From: Virgisporangium aliadipatigenens
Lineage (GTDB): Bacteria; Actinomycetota; Actinomycetes; Mycobacteriales; Micromonosporaceae
Length of the DNA stretch: 64,000 nt
Direction of reading: 5' to 3'
NCBI RefSeq assembly: GCF_016863615.1
Contig: NZ_BOPF01000045.1
Coordinates: forward strand, 20,585-84,584
The position numbers and the translations under genes are program-made. Below the pieces are notes generated by a model. That model was not told where the DNA came from. It made no database searches and worked only from the letters and a program-made list of their open reading frames with translations. Positions 27,060-35,533 of the stretch are shown here, piece by piece. Each line of letters starts with the position of its first letter. Positions within the stretch are counted from its first letter, which is position 1.

Positions 27060-27974
27060 ATGTCAGCAGCCGTGGAGGCCACGGATCCGGTCGACCTGCC
27101 GCGCATGCAGGCCGGCGGCAGTCCCCAGCACCTGCTCCTGACACTGCTCGGCGACTACTGGTACGGCCAGGGCACGCCGCTGCCCTCCGCCGCGCTCGTG
27201 GCGCTGCTCGGGGAGTTCGGCATCACCGGGGTGAGCGCGCGGGCGGCGCTGAGCCGGCTGGCCCGCCGCGGGCTGCTGGCGCTGTCCAAGTCCGGCCGCC
27301 GCACGGCGTACGCCCTGAGCCCCCGCGCCGCCGACGTGCTCCAGGAGGGCATCCGGCACATCATCTCCTTCGGCGCGCAGGACAAGGAGTGGTCGGGCAC
27401 CTGGACCGTGGCGGCGTTCTCGGTGCCGGAGGACCAGCGGGACCTGCGCCACAGTCTGCGCACGCGGCTCGGCTGGCACGGGTTCGCCTCGCTCTACGAC
27501 GGGCTGTGGGTCTCGCCGCACGGGCAGGCCGAGAAGGTCATCTCCGTGCTGAGCGAGCTGGGCATCTCGACGGCAACCGTGTTCACCGCGCAGGTCGCCG
27601 ACGGCAGCCCCACCGGCGGCCATCCGATCAACGCCTGGGACCTCGACGCGCTGCGCGAGCTGTACCAGGGGCTGATCGCCGAGTACGAGCCGGTCCGCGA
27701 CCGGCTGCGCGCCGGCCAGGTAAGCACCGCGGAGGCGCTCGTCGCCCGCACCGCGCTGATGGACGCGTGGCGCAACTTCCCCAACCTGGACCCGCAGCTG
27801 CCGGGCAGCCTGCTGCCGCAGCCGTGGCCCCGGCAGGCCGCGCGGGACCTGTTCATCGAGCTGTACGACGGGCTCGCCTGGCTGGCCGAGAAGCGCGTGG
27901 TGCAGGTCGTGGCGCAGTTCGACGCCGACCTGGCGAAGCTGGTGCGCAGCCACACCAGCGACTTCTCCGGCTGA
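27060..27974 (+). CDS. PaaX-family transcriptional repressor
   Basis: Regulator of 304 residues with the PaaX layout: N-terminal winged HTH (LLLTLLGDYWYGQGTPLPSA; VSARAALSRLARRGLL), a central domain (about 100-190, SGTWTVAAFSVPEDQRDLR, GLWVSPHG) and the C-terminal PaaX_C domain (PWPRQAARDLFIELYDGLA). The prototype represses phenylacetate genes and is relieved by phenylacetyl-CoA; members generally respond to aryl- or acyl-CoA. Divergent from the caiB-dehydratase operon, so it probably represses that operon until its CoA ester accumulates. Confidence 0.9.
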   Translation: MSAAVEATDPVDLPRMQAGGSPQHLLLTLLGDYWYGQGTPLPSAALVALLGEFGITGVSARAALSRLARRGLLALSKSGRRTAYALSPRAADVLQEGIRHIISFGAQDKEWSGTWTVAAFSVPEDQRDLRHSLRTRLGWHGFASLYDGLWVSPHGQAEKVISVLSELGISTATVFTAQVADGSPTGGHPINAWDLDALRELYQGLIAEYEPVRDRLRAGQVSTAEALVARTALMDAWRNFPNLDPQLPGSLLPQPWPRQAARDLFIELYDGLAWLAEKRVVQVVAQFDADLAKLVRSHTSDFSG

Positions 27975-28037
27975 GCCCCGTCGACCGACCTGGCTCAACT
28001 TGGCCTCGCGACTTGGGCCTTACCCCTTCACATTCTT

Positions 28038-28051
28038 TTACCCGCAGGTAA
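28038..28051. promoter_or_regulatory. TTACCsGCrGGTAA-type operator, copy 2
   Basis: TTACCCGCAGGTAA, 10 bases before the ATG of the LAL regulator. Differs from copy 1 at 12104 in only two of 14 positions. Its place over the expected core promoter suggests repression. Confidence 0.5.
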
Positions 28052-28061
28052 CACTGTCGAG

Positions 28062-30821
28062 ATGCTATATGCATCGACGGTGCATAAAGGTCCGCCGCAC
28101 GGCCGGGCGGACCAGCTGAAGCTGATCGCGGCGCTGCTCACCGGCGCCGCCCAGGGCAGCGGCGGGGCGCTGGTGATCCAGGGCGACGCCGGCGCCGGCA
28201 AGACCACCCTCCTGGGCGCGGACGTGCCCGACACCCCCACCTTCCGGACCCTGCACGCCTCGGGCAACGAGGACGAGTCCGCACTCCCCCACGCCGCGCT
28301 GCACGCCCTGCTGCGCCCCGTTCTGGACCGGCGCGCCGAGCTCCCGCCCGAGCCGGCCGCCGCCCTGGACGGCATCTGCGGCGGCGCCCGTCCCGCGCCG
28401 CTCACCCTCTGCCTCGCCACGCTCGCCCTCCTCACGCACGTGGCCGCCGAGCAGCCCGTCCTGTGCCGGGTCGACGACCTCCAGTGGCTCGACCCCGAGT
28501 CGCTGCAGGTGCTCGCGTTCGTCGCCCGGCGCCTCGGCGGCGAACGCGTCGCCATGCTCTTCGGCGTCGACGAGGACGAGGGCGCACCAGCGGCCGGCAT
28601 CCCCGGTGTGGCCACCGTCCGGCTGCCCGAGATCACGCCCGACGCGGGGCACGCCATCCTCGCCGACCTGCTGCCCGAGGGGCTGCCCGGAGACGTCGCC
28701 GGCGCCCTGGTCAAGCTCGCCGCCGGCAACCCGGGCGCGCTGGCCGACCTCGCCCGTTCGCTGACGCCCGAGCAGCGCCGCGGCGACACTCCCCCGCCGC
28801 CGACGCTGCCCGGTGACAGCCCGCTGCGCGCCCGGTACCGCGCCCGCCTCGCGCGGCTCGGTCCCGACACCCGCCGGCTGTTGCTGCTCGCCGCGGCGGA
28901 CCCCGACCTCGACGTGCGCGAGCTGATCGCGGCCGCCGACGCCGCCGACACGGACATCTCCTCGTTGGAACCGGCAGAGGCCGCCGGCCTCATCCGTGCC
29001 GACGGGGCCGCGCTCGCGTTCCGCCAGCCGCTGCTGCGCTCGGTGACCTACTTCGAGGCGACCGTCGCCCAGCGCCGCGACGCGCACCGGCTGCTGGCGC
29101 GCACGCTCGACCGGCGGGTCCATCCGCTGCGCCGCGACCTGCACCTGGCGGCCGCCGCCTCCGGACCCGACCCGGCGCTGGCCGCCGCCCTGGAACGGGC
29201 CGCCCACCGCGCCGGCCCCGCCCACGCCGCCGCCTCCCTGGCCCTCGAGCGCGCCGCCGAACTGAGCGCCGACCCGCCGGCCGCGGCAGCCGACCTCGTC
29301 GACGCGGCACACGCCGCCTGGCTCGCCGGCGAACCGCACCGGGCCCGGCTGCTGCTGCGGCGCATCCGCCGGGGCGCGGCGACCGATCTCCTGCTGGCGC
29401 GCGCCGAACTTCTCGCCGGGGAGATCGAACTGCGGGCCGGCGTCGCCGCCAACGCGCACCAGATGCTCATGTCGGCCGCCCGCAAGCTCGGCACCGACGA
29501 TCCCGTTCGGGCCGTGGACGCGCTGATCCTGGCCGGCGAGGCGCTCACCCAGGCCGGTAACCACGCCGAGTATCCCCGCGTCGCGCGGCTCGCCGCCGAA
29601 CTGCGCGGCCCCGACCCGGCCCCCGCCCAGGAGCTGCGCTTCGCCTACATCGCCGGCGCGGACGCGATGTTCCGCGGCGACCAGGCCGGCGCGCGGGGGC
29701 CGCTGACCCGGGTGGTCACCCGCGCGCCGTTCCTCGACGACGCGCCGGTGCTGATGCGCGCCGCGATGGCGGCCATCCTGCTCGGCGACCCGGCCAAGGC
29801 GCACCAGCTCGCGGCGCAGGCCGTCGTCGTGGCGCGCGCCGCCGGCGACGCCGTCACGGTGCCGCACGCGCTGGAGTTCACGGCGTTCGCGGACGTGGCG
29901 CTCGGACGTTCGGAGGCGGCGGTCGAGGCGGCGGCGGAGGGGCTGCACCTGGCGCGCGCCACCGGGCAGGAGAACCTGGCCGCCAACCACCTGAGCACCC
30001 TCGCCCTGCTCGCCGCGATGGCCGCCGACCGGGAGACCTGCCTCGCGCGGGTGCGGGACGCCCGGGCCCGGGCCATCGTCGCGGGGCTCGGGCAGCCGCA
30101 GGCGTTCTGCGACTGGGCGCTGGCCGTGCTCGACCTGTCGGAGGGCCGGGCCGCTGCCGCCATGACCCGCCTCCAGGGGCTCATGTGGACCACCACCGGT
30201 CACGGCAGCCCGGTCATCCAGGTCCCCGCGACCCTGCACCTCGTCGAGGCGGCGGCGCGCTGCGGCGAGCAGGAGATCGCGCGCGACGCGCTGAACCTCT
30301 TCACCGGCTGGGCGCAGACCACCGGCAACGCCACGTGGCTCGCGCTCGCCGCCCGCAGCCGGGCACTGCTCGCCACCGGTGAGGGTGAGGCGGAGAAGTA
30401 CTTCCGGGAGGCGCTCAAACAGCACCTGACCAGCGAGTCGCCGCTGTTCCGGGCGCATACGGAGCTGCTGTTCGGCCAGGAGCTGCGCCGCCGCCGCCGG
30501 CCCGGGGTCGCCCGCGAACACCTGCGCAGCGCGCTGGAGACGTTCCGCCAGCTCGAGGCGAAGCCGTACATCGACCAGGCGGCGGCGGAGCTGCGCGCGG
30601 CCGGCGAGCACATCGAACCGCGCCAGGTCGCCGTCGCCGGAAGCCTTACGCCGCAACAGGTTCAGATCGCGCAGCTGGTCGCCGACGGGGCCACCAACCG
30701 GGAGGTGGCGGCGCAGATGTTCCTGAGCACCCGCACGGTCGACCACCACCTGCGCAACATCTTCGCGCGGCTGGGCGTGCGCTCCCGCACCGAGCTGGCC
30801 CGCCTGATGGCGGCCGCCTAG
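28062..30821 (+). CDS. LAL-type LuxR regulator (ATPase plus C-terminal HTH)
   Basis: Large ATP-binding LuxR-family regulator of 919 residues. N-terminal AAA-like NTPase: Walker A QGDAGAGKTTLL (about residue 45) and Walker B CRVDDLQWLD (about residue 140). A long alpha-helical TPR-like middle section rich in Ala/Leu/Arg follows (about 300-830). The C-terminal LuxR HTH begins SLTPQQVQIAQLVADGATNR and ends LGVRSRTELARL. LAL proteins usually activate carbohydrate, polyketide or aromatic pathways after sensing an inducer. Position at the edge of the acyl-CoA island and the shared palindrome make it a likely activator of the island. Confidence 0.9.
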   Translation: MLYASTVHKGPPHGRADQLKLIAALLTGAAQGSGGALVIQGDAGAGKTTLLGADVPDTPTFRTLHASGNEDESALPHAALHALLRPVLDRRAELPPEPAAALDGICGGARPAPLTLCLATLALLTHVAAEQPVLCRVDDLQWLDPESLQVLAFVARRLGGERVAMLFGVDEDEGAPAAGIPGVATVRLPEITPDAGHAILADLLPEGLPGDVAGALVKLAAGNPGALADLARSLTPEQRRGDTPPPPTLPGDSPLRARYRARLARLGPDTRRLLLLAAADPDLDVRELIAAADAADTDISSLEPAEAAGLIRADGAALAFRQPLLRSVTYFEATVAQRRDAHRLLARTLDRRVHPLRRDLHLAAAASGPDPALAAALERAAHRAGPAHAAASLALERAAELSADPPAAAADLVDAAHAAWLAGEPHRARLLLRRIRRGAATDLLLARAELLAGEIELRAGVAANAHQMLMSAARKLGTDDPVRAVDALILAGEALTQAGNHAEYPRVARLAAELRGPDPAPAQELRFAYIAGADAMFRGDQAGARGPLTRVVTRAPFLDDAPVLMRAAMAAILLGDPAKAHQLAAQAVVVARAAGDAVTVPHALEFTAFADVALGRSEAAVEAAAEGLHLARATGQENLAANHLSTLALLAAMAADRETCLARVRDARARAIVAGLGQPQAFCDWALAVLDLSEGRAAAAMTRLQGLMWTTTGHGSPVIQVPATLHLVEAAARCGEQEIARDALNLFTGWAQTTGNATWLALAARSRALLATGEGEAEKYFREALKQHLTSESPLFRAHTELLFGQELRRRRRPGVAREHLRSALETFRQLEAKPYIDQAAAELRAAGEHIEPRQVAVAGSLTPQQVQIAQLVADGATNREVAAQMFLSTRTVDHHLRNIFARLGVRSRTELARLMAAA

Positions 30822-31351
30822 CGATCTCCGAGTTCGGCGACGGCGGCGTCGAGGACCACCCGGTGGCGGTCGACGTCGCCGTCCGTCGTGGCCGGGCTCA
30901 TCAGGGACATGTTGTGGAACGGCGTCAGCAGCACACCCCGGTTCGCCAGATAGACGTGGAGGTAGTCCTCCAGTTCGGGATCGGCCGCGGCGGCGGCTTC
31001 CCCACCGGTGCGCGGCGCCGGGTCGGCGAACCGGTACTCGACCCGCGCACCGAGCCGGCTGACCGACCACGGCAGCCGATGACTGTCCACAATGGACCGC
31101 ACCCCGGCCGCGAACCGGTCCGCGACGGCCACCATCCCCGCGAACGCCTCCGCCGTCAGCACCTCGGTGAGCGTGGCCCGCGCGGCGGCGCTCGACAGCG
31201 TCCACCAGGTCCAGACCGGTGCGACCGTCCAATGTGGACGCCAGCGCGGCGCCAGCCCGTCGAGGTCGTTGTACTCGGCCACCCGGCTGGTCAGCCGCAC
31301 GTCGCACGGGGCGCCCACGTTGCCCTCGCGGCTGTGCGGCAGCCCGAACCG
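30818..31351 (-). pseudogene. Remnant of a class III (glutamate-1-semialdehyde aminomutase-like) aminotransferase
   Basis: The C-terminal ~125 residues (from SSAAARATLTEVL through NRGVLLTPFHNMSLMSPATT to VAELGDR) look like the small domain of a PLP-dependent class III aminotransferase. Before it, DVRLTSRVAEYNDLDGLA resembles a segment that in intact relatives lies upstream of the cofactor-binding core, so the middle including the PLP lysine appears deleted in frame. No start with a ribosome-binding site is visible and the DNA further upstream has no matching sequence. The stop overlaps the LAL stop by three bases. Most likely a decayed gene. Confidence 0.5.
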
Positions 31352-31669
31352 GCGCGCCAAACCAGCCCCGCTGCGCGTCCGACCTCGTGCACGGGTCTTT
31401 GTGGTAGACGCGCGGGAGGGAAATCGAGCGCCGGGGACGGGCGGGCGGTGACCGGGACAGCTGGACGCGAGCGTGGCAGCGTAGGCCCGAAGGGCCCAGT
31501 GGTGCGGCCCGGGAGGCAACGGTCATGCCCCCGACGGGCCTGCGAAACAAAGCTCTGGAAGTTTCTGAAGATGGCCCGCGAGCGCGGCCGGGCGTCGGCG
31601 AACGCGCCGCGCTCGCGGGCCAGGAGAAAGGTCAGTCGCTTCCGATCCACCATCCCCACATGATGCGGC
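31352..31669. other. Non-coding stretch between aminotransferase remnant and GDPD gene
   Basis: About 320 bases with no convincing gene in any frame. It contains the long hairpin at 31572-31622 and, left of it, a relatively AT-rich segment (31545-31575). Possibly the rest of the decayed aminotransferase gene and its old promoter. Confidence 0.5.
31572..31622 (-). terminator. Terminator hairpin after GDPD gene
   Basis: Perfect 17-bp inverted repeat, arms starting TGGCCCGCGAGCGCGGC with a 17-base loop, about 50 bases after the GDPD stop on the minus strand. Confidence 0.7.
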
Positions 31670-32755
31670 TCAGCCGCGGGCGAGGACGCCGATGTCGGGG
31701 GTGTCGGTGAAGAAGCCGTCGATCCCGGTCCCGAGGAACACCTGGATCTCGTCGATCGCCCTGCCGTAGGCGGCGGGGTCGGCGCCGACGCGCAGATTCG
31801 CCGGGAGGAACTGGTTCTCCGGGCGGAACGTGTACGGGTGCACCAGCAGGCCGGCGGCGTGCGCGTCGCGCACCAGCGACGTCGGCGCGGCGAGCGAACC
31901 GTCGGCGTTGCGCGGGATCACCAGGCCCTTCTCCGGGCCGATCCCGTCGATCGTGCGGCTCAGTTCCTGCAGCCCGGCCGGCGACAGGTACTCGGCGTAG
32001 GTCTTCGGGTCGTTGAACGGGCTGCCCGCACCCGCCAGGAAGACCAGCGGTACCCGCACCTTCAGCTCGGTGCGCAGCCGCCTCAGGTTGACGAACTCGA
32101 ACGACTGCACGAACACCGGCGCGTCCGACCTGTTCAGACCGTGCCGGCGCAGCCGCTCGACCAGCGGCTCCTCCAGCGGCAGCCCGATCGAACGGAAGTA
32201 CGTCGGGTGCTTCGTCTCCGGGTAGACGCCGATCTCGCGGTCCAGTTCGCGGGAGAGCCGGGCGCGCAGCTCCAGCACCTCGTCGAGGGTCGGCACCTGG
32301 AACCGGCCGTCGTACAGCGTGTTGCGCTGGCGCACGGCGGGCAGGCGTTCGACCGCGCGCAGGCTCTTCAGCTCGGCCAGCGTGAAGTCCTCGGTGAACC
32401 AGCCGCTGATCGCCACCCCGTCGATCGTCTTCGTGGTGCGCCGGCCCGCGAACTCCGCGCGCGTCGCGACGTCGGTCGTCCCGGAGATCTCGTTCTCGTG
32501 GCGGGCCACCAGGACCCGGTCCTTCGTGGCGACCAGGTCCGGCTCGATGAAGTCGGCGCCCGTGCGGGCGGCCAGTTCGTACGAGGCGAGCGTGTGCTCC
32601 GGGCGGTATCCGCTGGCCCCGCGGTGCCCGATGACCAGCGGCCGGCGCGGCCGGGGTGCGCCCGCGCTCGCCGGGTCGCCCGCGAACGTCACACCGGCGG
32701 CGGCACCACCGGCGGCGAGCGCGGTCATGGTGAGGAGTGTTCGACGGTTCGTCAC
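31670..32755 (-). CDS. glpQ: Tat-exported glycerophosphodiester phosphodiesterase
   Basis: Hydrolyses glycerophosphodiesters to glycerol-3-phosphate and an alcohol outside the membrane. The N-terminus TNRRTLLTMTALAAGG is a twin-arginine signal ending near residue 31. The catalytic TIM barrel shows IGHRGASGYRPEHTLASY (catalytic His/Arg), DFIEPDLVATKD (metal Glu/Asp), ARHENEISGTTDV (second His) and YPETKHPTYF. At 361 residues it has the length of secreted GlpQ proteins with the long insertion after the first strands. ATG at 32755; a palindrome 12 bases upstream may be the site of a phosphate- or carbon-responsive regulator. Confidence 0.92.
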   Translation of the reverse strand: MTNRRTLLTMTALAAGGAAAGVTFAGDPASAGAPRPRRPLVIGHRGASGYRPEHTLASYELAARTGADFIEPDLVATKDRVLVARHENEISGTTDVATRAEFAGRRTTKTIDGVAISGWFTEDFTLAELKSLRAVERLPAVRQRNTLYDGRFQVPTLDEVLELRARLSRELDREIGVYPETKHPTYFRSIGLPLEEPLVERLRRHGLNRSDAPVFVQSFEFVNLRRLRTELKVRVPLVFLAGAGSPFNDPKTYAEYLSPAGLQELSRTIDGIGPEKGLVIPRNADGSLAAPTSLVRDAHAAGLLVHPYTFRPENQFLPANLRVGADPAAYGRAIDEIQVFLGTGIDGFFTDTPDIGVLARG

Positions 32756-32766
32756 GCATCGAGTTC

Positions 32767-32786
32767 ATTGGATCCGGTGATCCAAT
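32767..32786. promoter_or_regulatory. Palindromic operator upstream of GDPD gene
   Basis: ATTGGATC-CGGT-GATCCAAT, perfect 8-bp arms with a 4-base centre, 12 bases before the GDPD start codon. Confidence 0.45.
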
Positions 32787-32874
32787 ACAAGAACGTGTCG
32801 TGTACTGCCGTGGACGAGGTCCGGTCAGGCAGTGGACGGGCCGCCCCGGGGGCGTACCGTCTCGACCGTGACCG

Positions 32875-33174
32875 TCAACGCCGGAGCGCGGCAGCGCGCG
32901 TCGCCCGACGCTTCTGCGCCAGCCGGGTGAGGTAGACCAACGCGGCGCCGAGCACCCCGATGTCGTCCAGGTACACCGGGTCCGGCAGCAGGTCCACCGG
33001 CAGGATCGTGTACGCCAGCGCCCCGTAGAACGCCACGTTGCCGCCGAGGCCCAGCGCACCGAGATCGCGCTTGGTGCGCACCAGCTTGATCGCGAGCTTG
33101 ACCGCGAAGTACAGCGTCACCACGCCGACCACGGCGAGCACCACGCCGATCGCGATCCACTGCTCCTTCGACAT
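32875..33174 (-). CDS. DUF1232 (YkvA-like) small membrane protein
   Basis: Protein of 99 residues: an N-terminal transmembrane helix (IAIGVVLAVVGVVTLYFAVK) and the DUF1232 core, whose hallmark is AYTILPVDLLPDPVYLDDIG, followed by a basic tail. Function unknown; members are small membrane-associated proteins. ATG at 33174 is chosen because the upstream in-frame residues (Cys/Arg rich) precede no ribosome-binding site and the helix would lose its N-terminal position. Confidence 0.82.
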   Translation of the reverse strand: MSKEQWIAIGVVLAVVGVVTLYFAVKLAIKLVRTKRDLGALGLGGNVAFYGALAYTILPVDLLPDPVYLDDIGVLGAALVYLTRLAQKRRATRAAALRR

Positions 33175-33303
33175 GCGAAAACCGTAACCCGCTCCCCGCC
33201 CGGTCGCACGACACGCGCAATCGATCTTTCGCACCGGGTCATCCGGGCGGGCCGTTCGTCCGAACACCCTGCATGGGCACCGCACACATCGATGGAGACC
33301 GGG

Positions 33304-34254
33304 ATGACCTCATCCGCGCATCCGGACGACCTGCTCGGGGCATACGCGACGGGATCCTGCACACCGGAGGAGACCACCCGGGTCGCGACGCACGCGGCGG
33401 CCTGCGACGCCTGTACCGCGGAGATCGAAAAATTGGCTGACGCGGCCCGCTGGATCGGTGCCGGCCACGCGGAGGTGCCGCTCCCCCAGGGCCTCAAGGC
33501 GCGTGTGCTCTCGGCGGCGTTCCAGGCCCGGCCGGCCCGCGAACCGGCGACCGGCGTGCACCTCGATCCCTACGTGGTGCAGGTGACGGCGTTCGGGCGG
33601 CTGATCGCCGGCCTCGACGAGCCGGAGTGGCTGCTGCCGACCGGGCCCTACACCAGCGTCCGCGAGATGGTCGGGCACCTCACCGGCAACGACCGGCTGG
33701 TCGCCGCCGACCTCGGGCTCTCCGCCGGGACGCGCGGCTGGCAGGAGCAGGCGGACGAACTGCTGCGCGCCGTCGCCGGTTCCGACACGCGCATCCTCGC
33801 CCGGCCCGTGCGCCTGGCCGGCGGCGGCGTCAAGGCGCCGCTGCGCGACGCGCTGACGCAGCGGGCGTTCGAGACGTGGATCCACGCCGACGACATCCGG
33901 GTGGCGCTGCGGCTGCCGGTCGAGGCGCCGCCGCCCGAGCACGTCGCGCGGATCGTCGAGTTCGGGCTGCGGCTGCTGCCCGGTGCGATGGACGCCGCCG
34001 GGCGGGCCCACCCGGGTCGGTGCGCCCGGCTCGTGCTCACCGGGGCCGGCGGGGGTGAGCATGTCGTTCCGCTGGCGGCGCGCGGGTCGTGCGTCGGCGG
34101 TCCCGAGGCGGCGGAGATCGTGCTGCCGGCCGTGCGGTTCTGCCGGCTGATGGCCGGTCGGGCTGCTGCGGGGGAACGGGACCTGCGGATCACCGGCGAC
34201 CACGCGGTCGCGGCCGACGTGCTCGCCGTCGCGGCCACGCTGGGATGTGACTGA
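33304..34254 (+). CDS. Zinc-finger anti-sigma domain fused to a mycothiol maleylpyruvate-isomerase-type (MDMPI/DinB) domain
   Basis: Protein of 316 residues. Residues 1-45 form an anti-sigma zinc finger (zf-HC2) with the Hx3CxxC motif in THAAACDACTAEI and a preceding HPDDLLGAYATG. The rest is an MDMPI_N-type four-helix domain (REMVGHLTGNDRLVAADLGL, AFETWIHADDIRVAL with a metal-type His) and a C-terminal MDMPI_C-like domain. The ECF sigma gene follows at once, overlapping by eight bases, so this is almost certainly its anti-sigma factor; the enzyme-like domain may sense a thiol or reactive compound. ATG at 33304 has GGAGA seven bases upstream. Confidence 0.82.
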   Translation: MTSSAHPDDLLGAYATGSCTPEETTRVATHAAACDACTAEIEKLADAARWIGAGHAEVPLPQGLKARVLSAAFQARPAREPATGVHLDPYVVQVTAFGRLIAGLDEPEWLLPTGPYTSVREMVGHLTGNDRLVAADLGLSAGTRGWQEQADELLRAVAGSDTRILARPVRLAGGGVKAPLRDALTQRAFETWIHADDIRVALRLPVEAPPPEHVARIVEFGLRLLPGAMDAAGRAHPGRCARLVLTGAGGGEHVVPLAARGSCVGGPEAAEIVLPAVRFCRLMAGRAAAGERDLRITGDHAVAADVLAVAATLGCD

Positions 34255-34870
34255 CATGGCCAACCCGACCCGCGACACCGACGGCCGGCTGCGCGAGGGC
34301 CTCATGGCCGGCAACGAGCACGCCCTGGCCGAGGCGTACGACGGGCACGCGACCGCCGTCTACGGGCTGGCGCTGCGGATCACCAACGATCACGGCGTCG
34401 CCGAGGACATCGTCCAGGACGTCTTCCTCGACCTGTGGCAGCGCCCCGAACGGTACGACCCCGACGCCGCCTCGATGCGCGGCTGGCTGTGCATGATCGG
34501 CCGGCGGCGCGCCATCGACTGGCTGCGCCGGCAGGTCACCCGGGACAAGTACGCGCTGATCCTCGCCGGCGGCCCGCCGACCGTGGCGACCGTCGAGGAG
34601 GACGTGATCGCGGCGACCGTGCTGAAGGTGGTCCGGTCGGCCGTTCACGACCTGCCGACGCCGCACCGCGAGGCGATCGCGCTGGCCTACTACTACGGGC
34701 TGACGTACCGGGAGGTCGCCCAGCGGCTCCAGATTCCCGAGGGAACGGCCAAGTCACGGCTGCGCAGCGGGCTGCGCCGGATAGCCGACCGGCTGTCGGC
34801 GGCCGGGTTCGGCGCTCAGGCGGCCGGGTTCGGTACCCGGGTGGAAACCTCTCAGCTACCGGGCGGCTGA
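34247..34870 (+). CDS. ECF-family RNA polymerase sigma factor
   Basis: Extracytoplasmic-function sigma factor of 207 residues. Region 2: AVYGLALRITNDHGVAEDIV with QDVFLDLWQRPERYDP, and MRGWLCMIGRRRAIDWLRRQ for -10 recognition. Region 4: DLPTPHREAIALAYYYGLTY and REVAQRLQIPEGTAKSRLRS for -35 recognition. GTG at 34247 overlaps the anti-sigma stop; ATG at 34256 (three codons on) is an alternative start. Partnered with the upstream zinc-finger/MDMPI protein, an inverted order from the usual sigma then anti-sigma. The short C-terminal extension has no recognised domain. Confidence 0.88.
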   Translation: MTDMANPTRDTDGRLREGLMAGNEHALAEAYDGHATAVYGLALRITNDHGVAEDIVQDVFLDLWQRPERYDPDAASMRGWLCMIGRRRAIDWLRRQVTRDKYALILAGGPPTVATVEEDVIAATVLKVVRSAVHDLPTPHREAIALAYYYGLTYREVAQRLQIPEGTAKSRLRSGLRRIADRLSAAGFGAQAAGFGTRVETSQLPGG

Positions 34871-34885
34871 GCCGATGGCAGCGGC

Positions 34886-35533
34886 GTGGACGGTTTGCCG
34901 GGAGTGGAGACCAGGATCGCGGAGATCCGCGCCAAGCTCGCGATGGTGGGGCAGGGGCTCGCGCCCGCGCCGTTCGGTGCCCCGCACGGGGTGATCCCCG
35001 ACCTGGGCACCTTTCCCACCAAGTACGCCCAGGCGCTCTACGAGACGAACGCCACCTCCGACTACGCGCCGCAGATGAACCTCGACGGGTTCGGCGCGCG
35101 CGGCGTCGGCGGCCTCAACGGCGACGGTGTGCCCGCGGCGCTCGCCGCCTACGGCAACGGCAAGATCCCGATGAACGCCCTCGCACCGGTCGGGAGCACC
35201 GGCCACCGGCTCTGGGCCCCGGCCGCCACCGCCCTGGAACAGCTGATGGCGACGGCCCGTCGCAACGGCGTGCAGATCGGGATCTCCGACTCGTACCGTT
35301 CCTATCCGGAGCAGGTCGACGTGGCGCGCCGCAAGGGGCTGTACAAGAACGGCGGCCTGGCGGCGGTGCCCGGAACGAGCGATCACGGCTGGGGCATGGC
35401 GGTGGACCTGGACCTGGGTGACCGCGCCCAGGCCTGGATGCAGGCGAACGCCGCCCGCTTCGGCTTCCGGGCCGACACGCCGCGGGAGCCGTGGCACTGG
35501 GCCTACAAGCCGGCGGCGCGCTCGGACAGGTAG
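34886..35533 (+). CDS. VanY-like D-alanyl-D-alanine carboxypeptidase (peptidase M15)
   Basis: Zinc peptidase domain of 215 residues acting on peptidoglycan stem peptides. The M15B zinc site is complete: GISDSYRSYPEQ, the SxHxxGxAxD motif in GTSDHGWGMAVDLD, and EPWHWAY with the third ligand. No signal peptide or membrane helix is visible and the first ~90 residues (GFGARGVGGLNGDGVPAALA) are glycine-rich, so export may be non-classical or the start may be mis-set; GTG at 34886 is the only in-frame start near the sigma gene. The 3' end overlaps the convergent sigma factor gene by 31 bases. Confidence 0.75.
   Translation: MDGLPGVETRIAEIRAKLAMVGQGLAPAPFGAPHGVIPDLGTFPTKYAQALYETNATSDYAPQMNLDGFGARGVGGLNGDGVPAALAAYGNGKIPMNALAPVGSTGHRLWAPAATALEQLMATARRNGVQIGISDSYRSYPEQVDVARRKGLYKNGGLAAVPGTSDHGWGMAVDLDLGDRAQAWMQANAARFGFRADTPREPWHWAYKPAARSDR

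Noticed and set aside
28065..31550. Very long minus-strand frame (over 1100 codons) opposite the LAL regulator
   Set aside because: Shadow of the real gene in very GC-rich DNA: low-complexity Arg/Gly/Gln content, no domain, no ribosome-binding site.
31291..31659. 123-codon minus-strand frame crossing the GDPD terminator
   Set aside because: The long hairpin lies inside it, composition is not gene-like after the first 40 codons, and no domain is recognisable.
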